From the NCBI RefSeq assembly GCF_003574095.1, contig NZ_QWLA01000005.1, positions 1-64,000 of the forward strand: a stretch of DNA of 64,000 nucleotides. Direction: 5' to 3'. Below the pieces are notes generated by a model. The model worked only from the letters and a program-made list of their open reading frames with translations. It searched no databases and was not told the DNA's origin. The number at the start of each line of letters is the position of its first letter. Position 1 is the first letter of the stretch. Below are positions 6,748-15,497 of the stretch, piece by piece. Both the position numbers and the translations under genes were made by a program. The stretch is from Calidithermus roseus (lineage in GTDB: Bacteria > Deinococcota > Deinococci > Deinococcales > Thermaceae).

Positions 6748-9042
6748 TCAGTTCCGCAGCGGCTTCCCGGTCTTGAGCGTGTGGGCGATGCGCTCTTGGG
6801 TCTTGCGGGTGCCCAGCAGCTTGAGGAAAGCCTCGCGCTCGAGGTCCAGGATGTCCTGCTCGCTCACCTCGCGGGCCGGGCCGTCGCCGCCGCACAGCAC
6901 GTAGGCCAGCTCGGCGCCGATGCGGGCATCGTGCTCGGAGGCTTGGCCGGCCTCCTGGAACTGCCACAGCGCGTAGCGCAGGTTGCCAATCCCTTCAGCG
7001 CCCAGGGCCCGGATCTTCATGGGCACCTGGGGTACGTAGTCGGGGGCGAGGTCGAGCACGCGCTGCTTGGCATCGGCGATGAGGCGGTCGCGGTTCATGC
7101 TGATGCGGTCCTGGCCCCGCAGGAAGCCCATGTTGCGGGCCTCGAGGGCGCTGGTGGAGGTCTGGGCCAGGGCGATCAGCTGGAAAGCCCGCTTCACGCC
7201 CTGGAAAAGGTCGGCCTCGGGGCCATAGGCGGCGAGTTCGCTGGTGAAGCGGAAGAGCATCTCCTTGGTGCCCCCGCCCGCCGGGATCAGGCCCACGCCC
7301 ACCTCGACCAAGCCCATGTACAGCTCGGCGTGGGCCTGGATGAGGTCGGAGTGCAGGCTGAACTCGGCCCCCCCGCCCAGCGTCAGGCCGAAGGGGGCCG
7401 ACACGACGGGGAAGGGCGAGCGGCGCAAGCGCATGGCGGTCTGCTGGAACTGGTGCGTGGCGAGGGCCATGCTGTCCCAGTCACCCTCCTGCGCCGCCAT
7501 CAGCACCAGGGCAAGGTTGGCCCCGGCGGAGTAGGTGCGGGGGTCTTCGTGGGAGAGCACCAGGCCGTTGTAACCGTGGGCCTCCACCCAGTCCAGCGCC
7601 TTGTGCAGGTCGCGGATGACCCCCTCACCCAGCGTGCCCATCTTGGCGCGGTTCTCGAAGAGGGCCACCCCGTCGCCCAGGTCGAGCAGGGTGGTTTCCT
7701 TGCCCTCCAGCAGCACCTTCCCCGCCGCCTTCACCTCGGCGAGCTTGATGACGCCCTCCTGCTTGGGCACGGGATAGTAGTGACCGTCGAAGCCCAGGTA
7801 GGAGCCGTTCTTGTAGAAGCTGCCCTGGGCCTTCTTGAGCAGTTCGGGCTCGGAGAGGCCGTGCTCGCGGAAGAGCTCGCGCACGGTCTCGAGGCCCACC
7901 GCGTCCATGTTCTTGAACGGGCCCTCGCTCCAGCCAAAGCCCCACTCGAGCGCGTGGTCCACCGCCACGATGTCGTAGGCGATCTTCTCGGCGGTCTCTA
8001 GGGTGTAGTGCGCGGTCACGGCGAAGAGCTTGCGCATGAACTGGCCGTGCTTGCCCGGCAGCTTGAGCAGCCCGCGCAGCTTGTCGTGCAGCGGCGCGTC
8101 CTTGAGGGCGCCGAGTTCGGGGGTGCGCAGCTTCTGCTGCGCAACGTACTCGCCGGTGGTGTAGTCGAGGGTGAGGATGTCCTTGCCCACCTTCTTGTAG
8201 AACCCGGCCCCGCTCTTCTCGCCCAGCGCCCCCTTCTCGATGAGCCCGTTCACCCACTCGGGCAGGGCGAAGTCCTCGCCGGTGTTGTGGGCAAGCTCGG
8301 TGGAGACCAGCTTGAGCACGTCGAGGCCGGTGAGGTCGGCGGTGCGGAAGGTGGCCGAGTTGGGGCGGCCCAGCAGGGGTCCGGTGAGGGAGTCCACCTC
8401 GTCGATGCTCAGGCCGAACTCCTGCATGATGCGGATGGCCTGGATCATGCCCATCACGCCCAGGCGGTTGGCGACGAAGCCGGGCGCGTCCTTGGCGACG
8501 ACGATGCCCTTGCCCAGGATGCGCTCGCCGAAGCGGGTGACGGCCTTGAGCACCTGGGGGTCGGTGTCGGGGGTGGGGATGAGCTCGAGGAGGTGCAAGT
8601 AGCGCGGGGGGTTGAAGAAGTGGGTGCCCAAAAAGCGCCTGCGGAAGCCCTCGCCGCGGCCCTCGAGCAGGATGCTCATGGGGATGCTCGAGGTGTTGGT
8701 GGTGATGATGGCTTTGGGTGCAGCGGCCTCGAGGCGGGCGTAGAGCTCGCGCTTGGGCTCGACCTTCTCGATGATGGCCTCCACGATCCAGTCGCAGTCG
8801 GCCAGCAGCTTGAGGTCGTCCTCGGTGTTGCCGAGCTGGATCAGGTCGGCCCGGGCCTTGTCCATGAAGGCGGCCGGGCGGGCCTTGAGCTGCCGCTCGA
8901 GACCCTTCTTGGCGAACTCGAGGCGGTCTTCCTTGCCGGGGATGTCGAGCAGCACCACGGGCACACCCGCCGAGGCAGCCAGCGCTGCGATGCCTGCGCC
9001 CATCGTCCCGGCCCCAACCACACCAACTTTTCGGATCTGCAT
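6748..9042 (-). CDS. fadB: Bifunctional 3-hydroxyacyl-CoA dehydrogenase / enoyl-CoA hydratase
   Basis: The 764-residue protein performs the hydration and NAD-dependent oxidation steps of beta-oxidation. An N-terminal Rossmann domain (KVGVVGAGTMGAGIAALA) and the dehydrogenase domains occupy roughly residues 1-400. A C-terminal crotonase domain follows, with the oxyanion-hole type segments TYSAGANL and TLGGGAEFSLHSD. This order (dehydrogenase first) is that of Bacillus FadN-type proteins and is reversed relative to E. coli FadB. ATG 9042 has AGGAGG 8-9 bases upstream and is preferred to the ORF limit at 9078. It is the first gene of the cluster, followed closely by the SGNH hydrolase. Confidence 0.93.
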   Translation of the reverse strand: MQIRKVGVVGAGTMGAGIAALAASAGVPVVLLDIPGKEDRLEFAKKGLERQLKARPAAFMDKARADLIQLGNTEDDLKLLADCDWIVEAIIEKVEPKRELYARLEAAAPKAIITTNTSSIPMSILLEGRGEGFRRRFLGTHFFNPPRYLHLLELIPTPDTDPQVLKAVTRFGERILGKGIVVAKDAPGFVANRLGVMGMIQAIRIMQEFGLSIDEVDSLTGPLLGRPNSATFRTADLTGLDVLKLVSTELAHNTGEDFALPEWVNGLIEKGALGEKSGAGFYKKVGKDILTLDYTTGEYVAQQKLRTPELGALKDAPLHDKLRGLLKLPGKHGQFMRKLFAVTAHYTLETAEKIAYDIVAVDHALEWGFGWSEGPFKNMDAVGLETVRELFREHGLSEPELLKKAQGSFYKNGSYLGFDGHYYPVPKQEGVIKLAEVKAAGKVLLEGKETTLLDLGDGVALFENRAKMGTLGEGVIRDLHKALDWVEAHGYNGLVLSHEDPRTYSAGANLALVLMAAQEGDWDSMALATHQFQQTAMRLRRSPFPVVSAPFGLTLGGGAEFSLHSDLIQAHAELYMGLVEVGVGLIPAGGGTKEMLFRFTSELAAYGPEADLFQGVKRAFQLIALAQTSTSALEARNMGFLRGQDRISMNRDRLIADAKQRVLDLAPDYVPQVPMKIRALGAEGIGNLRYALWQFQEAGQASEHDARIGAELAYVLCGGDGPAREVSEQDILDLEREAFLKLLGTRKTQERIAHTLKTGKPLRN

Positions 9043-9061
9043 GGTGGATAGTCCTCCTAAA

Positions 9062-9087
9062 AACTTGAACCGAGTCAAAGTTTATTA
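9062..9087 (-). promoter_or_regulatory. fadB operator and -10 region
   Basis: A 21-bp imperfect palindrome at 9062-9082 (AACTTGA then ACCGAGTCAAAGTT) matches the 3367-3387 site at every base except the two variable ones. A TAATAA -10-like hexamer on the minus strand (9087-9082) abuts it, the same architecture as at the acyl-CoA dehydrogenase promoter. The -35 is weak. Confidence 0.6.
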
Positions 9088-9168
9088 CACACGGGTCGCC
9101 AGCGTCCAGTGCCCTATGGCACAGTAGGTTCGGGGGCGTGGAATCGCTTGTATTCATCGCCTTGTCAG

Positions 9169-9273
9169 AGCACGCTCGAGATCCGGGGGTTCGTCTCGCT
9201 GCCCATAAGCCTGTGGCCGTTCGTCACGGCCGGGGTGCTCCTCTTCGGCCTGGCTCGAGCCTTCAAGGGCTGA
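9169..9273 (+). pseudogene. Possible 3' remnant of a membrane-protein gene
   Basis: A 34-codon open stretch ends in TGA and encodes a polar start (STLEIRGF) followed by one hydrophobic helix (VSLPISLWPFVTAGVLLFG) and a basic tail. This resembles the last transmembrane helix of TRAP-transporter small subunits (DctQ). No start or upstream domain survives. The rest of 9088-9329 shows no gene. Confidence 0.25.
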
Positions 9274-9329
9274 TCCCGAGCGTCGCCCGTCCCGCCCCGA
9301 CCGACCCTCTGCGACCGAAAACCAAAATC

Positions 9330-9352
9330 AGGGCGCCCACGAGGGGCGCCCT
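9330..9352 (-). terminator. Terminator of the BMP-type binding protein gene
   Basis: AGGGCGCCC (9330-9338) pairs perfectly with 9344-9352 around a 5-base loop. On the minus strand it is followed by GATTTTGGTTTT. It lies 38 bases past the stop at 9390. Confidence 0.8.
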
Positions 9353-9389
9353 GCACGCTTTTCTGTAGCCGTGTAGCCTATGCCTGGCG

Positions 9390-10544
9390 CTACTGCTTGG
9401 GTTCGTCGGCGACCTGGCCCACCACGCCCGGAGCCATCCACTGCATGCTGTTGAGTTCGGCGACGGTCATGGTCTTGCCCGCCGGGACCCGCAGCACACC
9501 GTAGCGGTCCTTGATGGGACCGGTGAAGGGGTCGAAGGTGGGTTTGGCGCTCGACATGTTCTTCAGGAGCTCCATCACCCGGTCGTAGACCGAGACCTGC
9601 TTGCCGTTCACGGTCATCTTGGCCGCCTTGAGCGCGGGGATGAACTTGGGGTTGATGGGCATGCCGGTCTGGGCGCCCAGCTCGACCGCGCCCTCGCGCA
9701 AGAGCCACCAGTAGTCCACGTCTTGCAGGTTCTTGTTGGTGTAGGTGCCGTTTTGCACCTTCTTCAGGAAGTCGATGTAGATCTTGTCCCAGTGCACGAT
9801 CTGGCCCGAGACCACGTAGTCGGGGGCGTACTTGTACATGGAGTTGTAGTGGGAGAAGCTGGGGATCTTCTTCCTGGCCGCGGTCTGCACCACGGTGGCG
9901 GTGTCCTCGGTGAAGGCCAGGATGTCGTTGCCCTCGGCGATGAGGGCCTCGGCGGCCTCGCGGGCCTTGGCCGGGTCGAACCAGGCGTTGATCCACTTGA
10001 CATTGATGGTGGCCCTGGGGTTCACCGCCCGCACGCCCAGCGCGAAGGCCGAGATGTGGCGCTTGAGCTCGGGGATGGGGAAGGCGCCCACGTAGCCCAC
10101 CTTGCCGCTCTTGGTGAGGGCGCCGGCCATCAGGCCGTTGAGGTAGTAGACCTGGTAGAAGTCGGCCATGTAGGTGGCCATGTTAGGGGCCCGCTTGAAG
10201 CCGGAGGCGTGAGCGAAGATCACGTCGGGGTACTTCTTGGCGGCCTCGAGGGTCTGATCCATGAAGCCGAAGCTGGTGGTGAAGATCACGTTGCAGCCAT
10301 CGGCCACCAGGCGGTCGATGACCGGCATGGCCTGGCCTTCGGGCACCGACTCGACGTACCTGGTCTCGAGGCCAGGAATGGCTTTCTCCGCTGCCAGGCG
10401 GGCCTCGTTGTGGGCGAAGGTCCAACCCACGTCCCCGATGGGCCCTACGTAGACGAAACAGGCTTTGAGCTTCTTGTCCTGGGCGGTGGTGGTCCCCAGG
10501 CTCAAAAGCAAAGCGACCAGCGCAAGCAGCCAACGCATTCTCAT
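9390..10544 (-). CDS. BMP-family ABC transporter substrate-binding protein
   Basis: A PnrA/BMP-type periplasmic binding protein, usually for nucleosides or related small molecules. From ATG 10544 (GGAGG just upstream) the 384-residue product has a signal peptide MRMRWLLALVALLLSLGTTTAQ. Family motifs follow: KACFVYVGPIGDVGWTFAHNEAR near the N-terminus, then IFTTSFGFMDQ, FKRAPNMATYMADFYQVYYLNG and KVGYVGAFPIPELKRHISAF. An own promoter is likely (TATATT at 10610-10605, minus strand). The only other component of its transporter nearby is a truncated permease fused to another gene at 10681-11499. No ATPase or intact permease is in this window, so the protein may be an orphan. Confidence 0.92.
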   Translation of the reverse strand: MRMRWLLALVALLLSLGTTTAQDKKLKACFVYVGPIGDVGWTFAHNEARLAAEKAIPGLETRYVESVPEGQAMPVIDRLVADGCNVIFTTSFGFMDQTLEAAKKYPDVIFAHASGFKRAPNMATYMADFYQVYYLNGLMAGALTKSGKVGYVGAFPIPELKRHISAFALGVRAVNPRATINVKWINAWFDPAKAREAAEALIAEGNDILAFTEDTATVVQTAARKKIPSFSHYNSMYKYAPDYVVSGQIVHWDKIYIDFLKKVQNGTYTNKNLQDVDYWWLLREGAVELGAQTGMPINPKFIPALKAAKMTVNGKQVSVYDRVMELLKNMSSAKPTFDPFTGPIKDRYGVLRVPAGKTMTVAELNSMQWMAPGVVGQVADEPKQ

Positions 10545-10680
10545 ACCGCTCCTCCCTCTCCTCGCTTCCGGCAACGCAAACCCTGCGAGCCGTTCGCTGA
10601 CGCGAATATACACTCTTTCCACCGCCCCTCACCAGACGGGGAAAGGGGGACCGGGCTATGATCGACCATCGACATTCAAC

Positions 10681-11499
10681 CTACCTCTCCCCCCGCTGAT
10701 AAGGCCGCCCCAGAGCCTCCGGCGCGGCGCCCTGCACCCGGCGCAACCCCGCCAGGGCCAGCACGACGATGACCAGCAGGTAGGGCATGGCCGCGAAGAA
10801 CTCGGTGGGTATGCCGCTCTGGCCTTGCAGGCGGAACTGGAGGTAGTACAGCAGGCCGAAGAAGATGGCCCCACCGATGGCCCGCAAGGGGCTCCAGCCC
10901 ACGAAGATCACCAGCGCCACCGCGATCCAGCCCAGGCCCACGGTCATGCCATCGGTCCAGGAGGGACGGTAGGACAGCGAGAGGAAGGCCCCGGCCAGGC
11001 CGGCCATCGCGCCCCCAAAGGCCACCGCCAGGTAGCGCACCCGCACCACATCGACCCCCAGGGCGTCGGCAGCAGCGGGGTTCTCCCCCACCGAGCGCAC
11101 CACCAGGCCCAACCGGGTATAGGCCAGTCCGAAGGCCAGCAGCAGCGCCAGCAGCACCGCGCCCAGGGTGAAGGGCCATTCGGGAGCCTGGTTGAACAGG
11201 GGAAAGCCCTCGAAGCGTTTGCCCAGCAGCCCCGCCACGCCCAGGCCGATCATGGTCAGCGCCAGGAACAGCAAGAGCCACAAGGGCCACAGTGGGCTCA
11301 GGCTCTGGCGCGTTCCACCTTCGAACAGCACCCCCAGCAGCCACGCGCCGTGCAGCAGGAAGAAGTACGGGTAGTGCTCCCGCCCGTACTCACCCCCGCC
11401 CCGCTCGAGGGCCCAGTGCAGGTTGCGGTAGGCCAGTCCCAACTCGAGGAGCCGCTGGATTAGTACGACTCCCACGGCAAAAAGCACCAGCGTGAGCAT
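10681..11499 (-). CDS. Chimeric ORF: N-terminal BpsB/YpbQ-like methyltransferase fragment fused to C-terminal BMP-type ABC permease fragment
   Basis: Residues 1 to ~80 match the N-terminus of YpbQ/BpsB isoprenylcysteine-methyltransferase-like proteins (LIQRLLELGLAYRNLHWALE, EYGREHYPYFFLLHGAW). From ~residue 83 the sequence switches to the last two thirds of an inner-membrane ABC permease (TMIGLGVAGLLGKRFEG, VVRSVGENPAAADALGVDV, FGGAMAGLAGAFLSL). The methyltransferase catalytic C-terminus and the permease N-terminus are missing, so neither activity is expected. ATG overlaps the polyketide synthase stop (TGATG), the normal bpsA-bpsB coupling, and the BMP binding protein follows downstream. The simplest reading is a deletion joining two genes, with the break near 11250-11268. 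A misassembly would look the same. Confidence 0.75.
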   Translation of the reverse strand: MLTLVLFAVGVVLIQRLLELGLAYRNLHWALERGGGEYGREHYPYFFLLHGAWLLGVLFEGGTRQSLSPLWPLWLLLFLALTMIGLGVAGLLGKRFEGFPLFNQAPEWPFTLGAVLLALLLAFGLAYTRLGLVVRSVGENPAAADALGVDVVRVRYLAVAFGGAMAGLAGAFLSLSYRPSWTDGMTVGLGWIAVALVIFVGWSPLRAIGGAIFFGLLYYLQFRLQGQSGIPTEFFAAMPYLLVIVVLALAGLRRVQGAAPEALGRPYQRGER

Positions 11500-12542
11500 C
11501 ACCAACGCAATACTACACCCTCGACGGCGAAACCTGGACCCAGAGCCAACAGCACCCCCGCTACCTTGCCCTCGACCCTCTCCAGCAGCCGCTCGAGCAC
11601 GAAGAGCACCGTCGGGCTCGACATATTGCCGTAGCCCATCAGCGTGTGCCGGGAGGCTTCGTAGCTGTGCTCGTCGATGGGCAGGGCCTGACGGTAAGCG
11701 CTCAGAACCTTGCTACCTCCGGGGTGAAGTACCCAGACCCCCACGTCCTGGGCCTTCAGGCCGTAGCTCGCTAATCCATCCTTAATCAAAGCGCCCAGCC
11801 TGTCCGCGAGCAGTTGGGGGATGCTCTGGGCGAAGCGCACCTGCAAACCCGGCTCGATCACCTCCCAACCCATCACCTCGTAGGACTCGGGCAACAGCCT
11901 CGAGAATCCCCCCACCACTTCGGGGCCCTCACCGCTGCCCAGCACCACCGCTGCGGCTCCGTCGGCGAAGAGGCTGGTGGCGACCAGGTTGGCCCGGGAG
12001 AGGTCGCCCCGGATGAACGTCAGGCTGCACAGCTCCACCGCCACCATCAACACGCAATCTTTCGGGTAGAGCCGGGCCAACTCGGCAGCCCTGGCCAGCC
12101 CCGCCGCCCCGCCCGCGCAGCCCAGACCCCAGATGGGCAGCCGGATGGCCGACAGTGGGATGCCCAGGCGCTGCACCAGATGGGCCTCGAGGCTGGGCGT
12201 GGCGATGCCGGTGGTAGTTACCAGCACCACCGCTCCTATTCGCTGCGGGCTAACCCCAGCCCGCTCCAGGGCCTTGCGGCTGGCTTCCTCGGCCAGCTCG
12301 AGGGCCACCTTCTGCCACAGGCGGTTTTTCTCGGCGAAGCTGTGCTCACGGGTGAACCACTCCACGGCAGCCGAGACATACCGCGTCTCGATGCCGGTGT
12401 TCTCGAAAACCTTGATCAGCCGCTCGATGCCCTCGAGCTCTTGGAACATCGCCCTCGCCATCTGCTGCGCTTCGGACTGGCGCACCTGGTAGGGCGGGTT
12501 GGCGGTGCCAAGACCCAGGATGCGGGGATGAAAGAGGCTCAT
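11499..12542 (-). CDS. bpsA: Type III polyketide synthase (chalcone/stilbene synthase family)
   Basis: The 347-residue protein condenses malonyl-CoA units on an acyl-CoA starter, typically giving alkylpyrones or alkylresorcinols in bacteria. The Cys-His-Asn triad is visible: GLGCAGGAAGLARA (Cys), VLHPGGSKVLSAYR (His) and GYGNMSSPTVLF (Asn). Length is slightly shorter than the plant enzymes, as usual for bacterial BpsA-type proteins. It is followed without a gap by a YpbQ-like methyltransferase start, as in Bacillus bpsA-bpsB, but that partner is truncated here. The nitroreductase gene ends 7 bases upstream, so these genes are likely one operon. The product is probably a membrane-associated alkyl polyketide, possibly unmethylated. 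Confidence 0.9.
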   Translation of the reverse strand: MSLFHPRILGLGTANPPYQVRQSEAQQMARAMFQELEGIERLIKVFENTGIETRYVSAAVEWFTREHSFAEKNRLWQKVALELAEEASRKALERAGVSPQRIGAVVLVTTTGIATPSLEAHLVQRLGIPLSAIRLPIWGLGCAGGAAGLARAAELARLYPKDCVLMVAVELCSLTFIRGDLSRANLVATSLFADGAAAVVLGSGEGPEVVGGFSRLLPESYEVMGWEVIEPGLQVRFAQSIPQLLADRLGALIKDGLASYGLKAQDVGVWVLHPGGSKVLSAYRQALPIDEHSYEASRHTLMGYGNMSSPTVLFVLERLLERVEGKVAGVLLALGPGFAVEGVVLRW

Positions 12543-12549
12543 AGTCAGC

Positions 12550-13335
12550 CTACTGATCGGATTCGGGCGTGCGGCAGGTGTCGCGGAAGACGAACTGCGA
12601 GAGGCGTTTGCGGTGGTCCGACTTCCAGTCGATGCGGGGGCGGGGCCTTTCGGGGGGCACGTAGCCCAGCCGGTACACCGCCATGAGCTCGAGTTCCGCG
12701 GGCACTTCCAGCAGCCGCTTGACCTCCTCCCAGGCTTCGGGGATCTCCATCGGCGTGCTCACGAACTGGATGCCCATGCCCAGCTCGACGGTGGTGAGCC
12801 AGATGTTCTCGATGGCCATGCCCAGCCCCAGGAGGCTGTAAAAGCCACAGAGTTCGCCAGGGCGGTATTCCTGCTTGTCCAGCAGCGCCGCCAGCAGCAG
12901 GGGAGAGCCCGCGATGAGCTTACGGTTGTCCTCTCCCAGCATGCGCGGCACGCCCAGCCTTCTCAGAAGCCCCAGCGCGCCAGGGCTCATGATCTGGCGG
13001 GTGAAAGGCCGCAGCGGCCCCGGCAACTGGTCGATCAGGATGCCGTCGCGGCGCTCTTCCATCTCCTTCTCGCTGAAGCGGAAGTAGGGGCGGTAGCGCT
13101 CGAAGAACCTGCCCTCGGCGATGAGGCGCTCCATCGAACTGCCCCCCAGCTCGGCGATGTGGGCGATGATGGCCCTGTTCTCGATGAGCACGAAGCGCCA
13201 GGGCTGGGAGTTGAAGTGGCTGGGCGCACGCGAGGCCGCTTCCATGAGGAGGTGCTGGTGTTCCCTGGACACCGGCTGTTCGAGAAAGGGCCCGTTGGTG
13301 GTCCTGCGCTTACGGATGACCTCGAGAAACTCCAT
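12550..13335 (-). CDS. Nitroreductase-family flavoprotein
   Basis: FMN-dependent oxidoreductase of the nitroreductase fold, 261 residues. The N-terminal [15 protein letters not shown] and [21 protein letters not shown] segments are the usual FMN-binding region. [22 protein letters not shown] gives the second conserved block near residue 180. It starts directly after the small membrane gene and ends 7 bases before the polyketide synthase, so it may act on the polyketide. No substrate can be assigned. Confidence 0.88.
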   Translation of the reverse strand: MEFLEVIRKRRTTNGPFLEQPVSREHQHLLMEAASRAPSHFNSQPWRFVLIENRAIIAHIAELGGSSMERLIAEGRFFERYRPYFRFSEKEMEERRDGILIDQLPGPLRPFTRQIMSPGALGLLRRLGVPRMLGEDNRKLIAGSPLLLAALLDKQEYRPGELCGFYSLLGLGMAIENIWLTTVELGMGIQFVSTPMEIPEAWEEVKRLLEVPAELELMAVYRLGYVPPERPRPRIDWKSDHRKRLSQFVFRDTCRTPESDQ

Positions 13336-13629
13336 TCACACCCCCACTGCGAGCAGGTATCCCATAAGACCGGCGATCCCCAGCGCTGGATGCAGCCAGC
13401 TACCAGGCCGCGCCCTGGGGAAATAAGCCAGGCAGGCCAGGCTGAGCAGCAGCCACCCCTCCCGCGCCAGGACCAGCGCCGCCAGCGCCGAGACAGACAC
13501 CGCGAAGTAGAGCACGTGGTGCCACACCCCAAAGCGCCCCAGTCGCAATTGAGCCGCCAGTCCTACGGCAAGGTTAAGCAGGTAGAGCCCCAAAGCCACC
13601 GCCAGCGCGGGATGCATCAGCCCCAGCAT
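13336..13629 (-). CDS. Small integral membrane protein
   Basis: About 97 residues, almost all in four hydrophobic helices (HPALAVALGLYLLNLAVGL, VLYFAVSVSALAALVLA, GWLLLSLACLAYF, LGIAGLMGYLLAVGV). The stop directly abuts the nitroreductase start, so it is probably the first gene of the polyketide operon. ATG 13629 and ATG 13617 are both possible starts; neither has a strong ribosome-binding site. Family not recognised. Confidence 0.55.
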   Translation of the reverse strand: MLGLMHPALAVALGLYLLNLAVGLAAQLRLGRFGVWHHVLYFAVSVSALAALVLAREGWLLLSLACLAYFPRARPGSWLHPALGIAGLMGYLLAVGV

Positions 13630-13716
13630 ACCGGGGTCGCACCAGAGCACCGCAATTGGGGATACAGCGCACGTATACCCCTAGATACGCAGGAGGCGCC
13701 GGTTCTGGATGTGGGC

Positions 13717-13996
13717 TCAGCGCAGCGCCGATTGCAGCACGATCCCCACGATGGTGCCCAGCAGGCTCCATAGCAGTGGGATGAGCCAGCGCCGCTCCTG
13801 TACGTGGGCGATGCTGCGGGCGTGCAGGTCGATGGCGGTCTTAGTCAGCGTGGCGATCTCGTCGGGGCTCAGGGGGCGGCGGGTCACGTCCTTGTAGCTC
13901 TCGTCGCTGGCCTCGGCGACCTGGAGCTCCTGGGGCGCTCGCGGCGCTCGAGGACGCTATAGCTGCGACCGAAGCCGTAGATGCCGAAAAAGCGGC
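13717..13996 (-). pseudogene. Frameshifted gene for a small C-terminally membrane-anchored protein
   Basis: The minus strand encodes SRFFGIYGFGRSYSVLERRER in one frame and, after a shift near 13935-13950, APQELQVAEASDESYKDVTRRPLSPDEIA through to RRWLIPLLWSLLGTIVGIVLQSALR and a stop in another. The second frame has no start codon downstream of an in-frame TAG. Joined, they would give a ~90-residue protein with a single C-terminal helix. It follows the phosphohexomutase stop (14005) with almost no gap. Either a decayed gene or a sequencing error; the family is not recognised. Confidence 0.45.
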
Positions 13997-14004
13997 TTCC
14001 GGCA

Positions 14005-15402
14005 TCAAGCCTCGACCAGCCTTTTGGCTTCGGCCAGAATGCTTTTTACGGCCTGCTCGCTCTGGGCCTCGCAGTAGACCCTGAGCACCGGTTCGGTGCC
14101 CGAGGCCCTGAAAAGCAGCCAGCTCCCGTCCTCGAAGAGCCACTTCACCCCATCGAGGGTGTCTGTACCCACCACCTTCTGCCCTGCGATGGGCTGGGGG
14201 CTGGAGACCTTCTCCACCACGGCGCGGATGTGGTCCATGCTGGGCAAGTGCAAATCCAGGCGGTCGTAGCTGTGCTTGAAGCCCACCTCGGCCTCGATCT
14301 CGGCGAACTGCTCGCCCAGGCCCTTACCGCTCTTGACCACGGCCTCGAGCAAGAGCAGCGCGTTGAAAATCCCGTCGCGTTCGGGCAGGTGGATGTCCAC
14401 CCCGATGCCGCCGGATTCCTCGCCGCCGATCAGCACGCCGCCTTTGAGCATTTCGTCGGTGATGTACTTGAAGCCGATGGGGGTGGTGAGGAGTTCGACC
14501 CCTAGCTTTTTCGCCAGCAGTTCAACCACGCGGGAAACCGAGAAGGTCTTGACCACCCGCCCGCTCAGGCCCCGGCGCTGGACGAGGTGTTTGAGCAGCA
14601 CCGCGAAGATCTGGTGGCTGTTGAAGTTGGCCCCCCCTGCCAGCACGGCCCCGATGCGGTCGGCGTCGCCATCGGTGACGGCGGCGAAGGTGGTGCCCTC
14701 CTCGGCCTTGAGCACGGTCATGACGGTGAACTGGTTGGCGGGGATGGGCTCGGGGTTGACCCCGTAGAACATGGGGTCGGGGACCTCGTGGATGCCGCGC
14801 ACCTCGAGCTTGAGCCCGGCGTGCTTGGCGAAGCCCGAGATCCAACCGCCCCCGGCCCCGCCCATGCTGTCGTGGTAGAGCACACCCTCGTAGCCGCGTA
14901 GGGCCTCGATGTCCAGCAGGCTCATCAAGTGGTCGTAGTAGGGCTTGCGCACGTCGAAGCGCTCGATCTTGTGTCGGGAGGGGTCGAAGGGCTTTGCTTC
15001 GGTGCCCAGCTTCTTCTCCACCTCGGCGATGAGGGCGGGCACCGCTGCTCCACCGTAGCTGCCCTTGATCTTGAAGCCCAGGTACTCCGGGGGGTTGTGG
15101 CTGGCGGTGATCATCACCCCGCCGTCAGCTTGCAGGTGCTTGACCGCGAAGGAGAGCACCGGAGAGGGCACGTAGCTCTTGGAGAGCAGCACCTCGAGCC
15201 CGTTGGCGGCCAGCACCTGCGCGGCCCGCTCGGCGAACCTGGCGGCCAGGAAGCGGGTGTCGTGGCCCACCACCACCCGCTTCGCGCCTTGAGAGTTCAG
15301 ATAATCCGCATAAGCCTGGGCTACCTTCGCCACGTTGTCGAAGGTGTAATCTGCGCCAATAACCCCACGCCATCCATCGGTGCCGAACTTGATAGCTGCC
15401 AT
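14005..15402 (-). CDS. Phosphoglucomutase/phosphomannomutase family enzyme
   Basis: A 465-residue alpha-D-phosphohexomutase that interconverts hexose 1- and 6-phosphates. All four domains show their loops: FGTDGWRGVIG at the start, the phosphoserine loop TASHNPPEY, the Mg-binding loop DGDADR, the sugar-binding loop GGEESGG, and the C-terminal phosphate-binding RASGTEPVLRVY. Specificity between glucose and mannose cannot be told from these motifs. No operon partner is evident beyond the decayed small gene downstream. Confidence 0.93.
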   Translation of the reverse strand: MAAIKFGTDGWRGVIGADYTFDNVAKVAQAYADYLNSQGAKRVVVGHDTRFLAARFAERAAQVLAANGLEVLLSKSYVPSPVLSFAVKHLQADGGVMITASHNPPEYLGFKIKGSYGGAAVPALIAEVEKKLGTEAKPFDPSRHKIERFDVRKPYYDHLMSLLDIEALRGYEGVLYHDSMGGAGGGWISGFAKHAGLKLEVRGIHEVPDPMFYGVNPEPIPANQFTVMTVLKAEEGTTFAAVTDGDADRIGAVLAGGANFNSHQIFAVLLKHLVQRRGLSGRVVKTFSVSRVVELLAKKLGVELLTTPIGFKYITDEMLKGGVLIGGEESGGIGVDIHLPERDGIFNALLLLEAVVKSGKGLGEQFAEIEAEVGFKHSYDRLDLHLPSMDHIRAVVEKVSSPQPIAGQKVVGTDTLDGVKWLFEDGSWLLFRASGTEPVLRVYCEAQSEQAVKSILAEAKRLVEA

Positions 15403-15497
15403 ACCTGGGACATTCTAAGGCTGCGTGAGGGCTACTGACGGTCGAGCATGAGCAGCCGATGGCCGCCTCCAGGCCCCTTGGCTCGAGGTGGGGGGGT

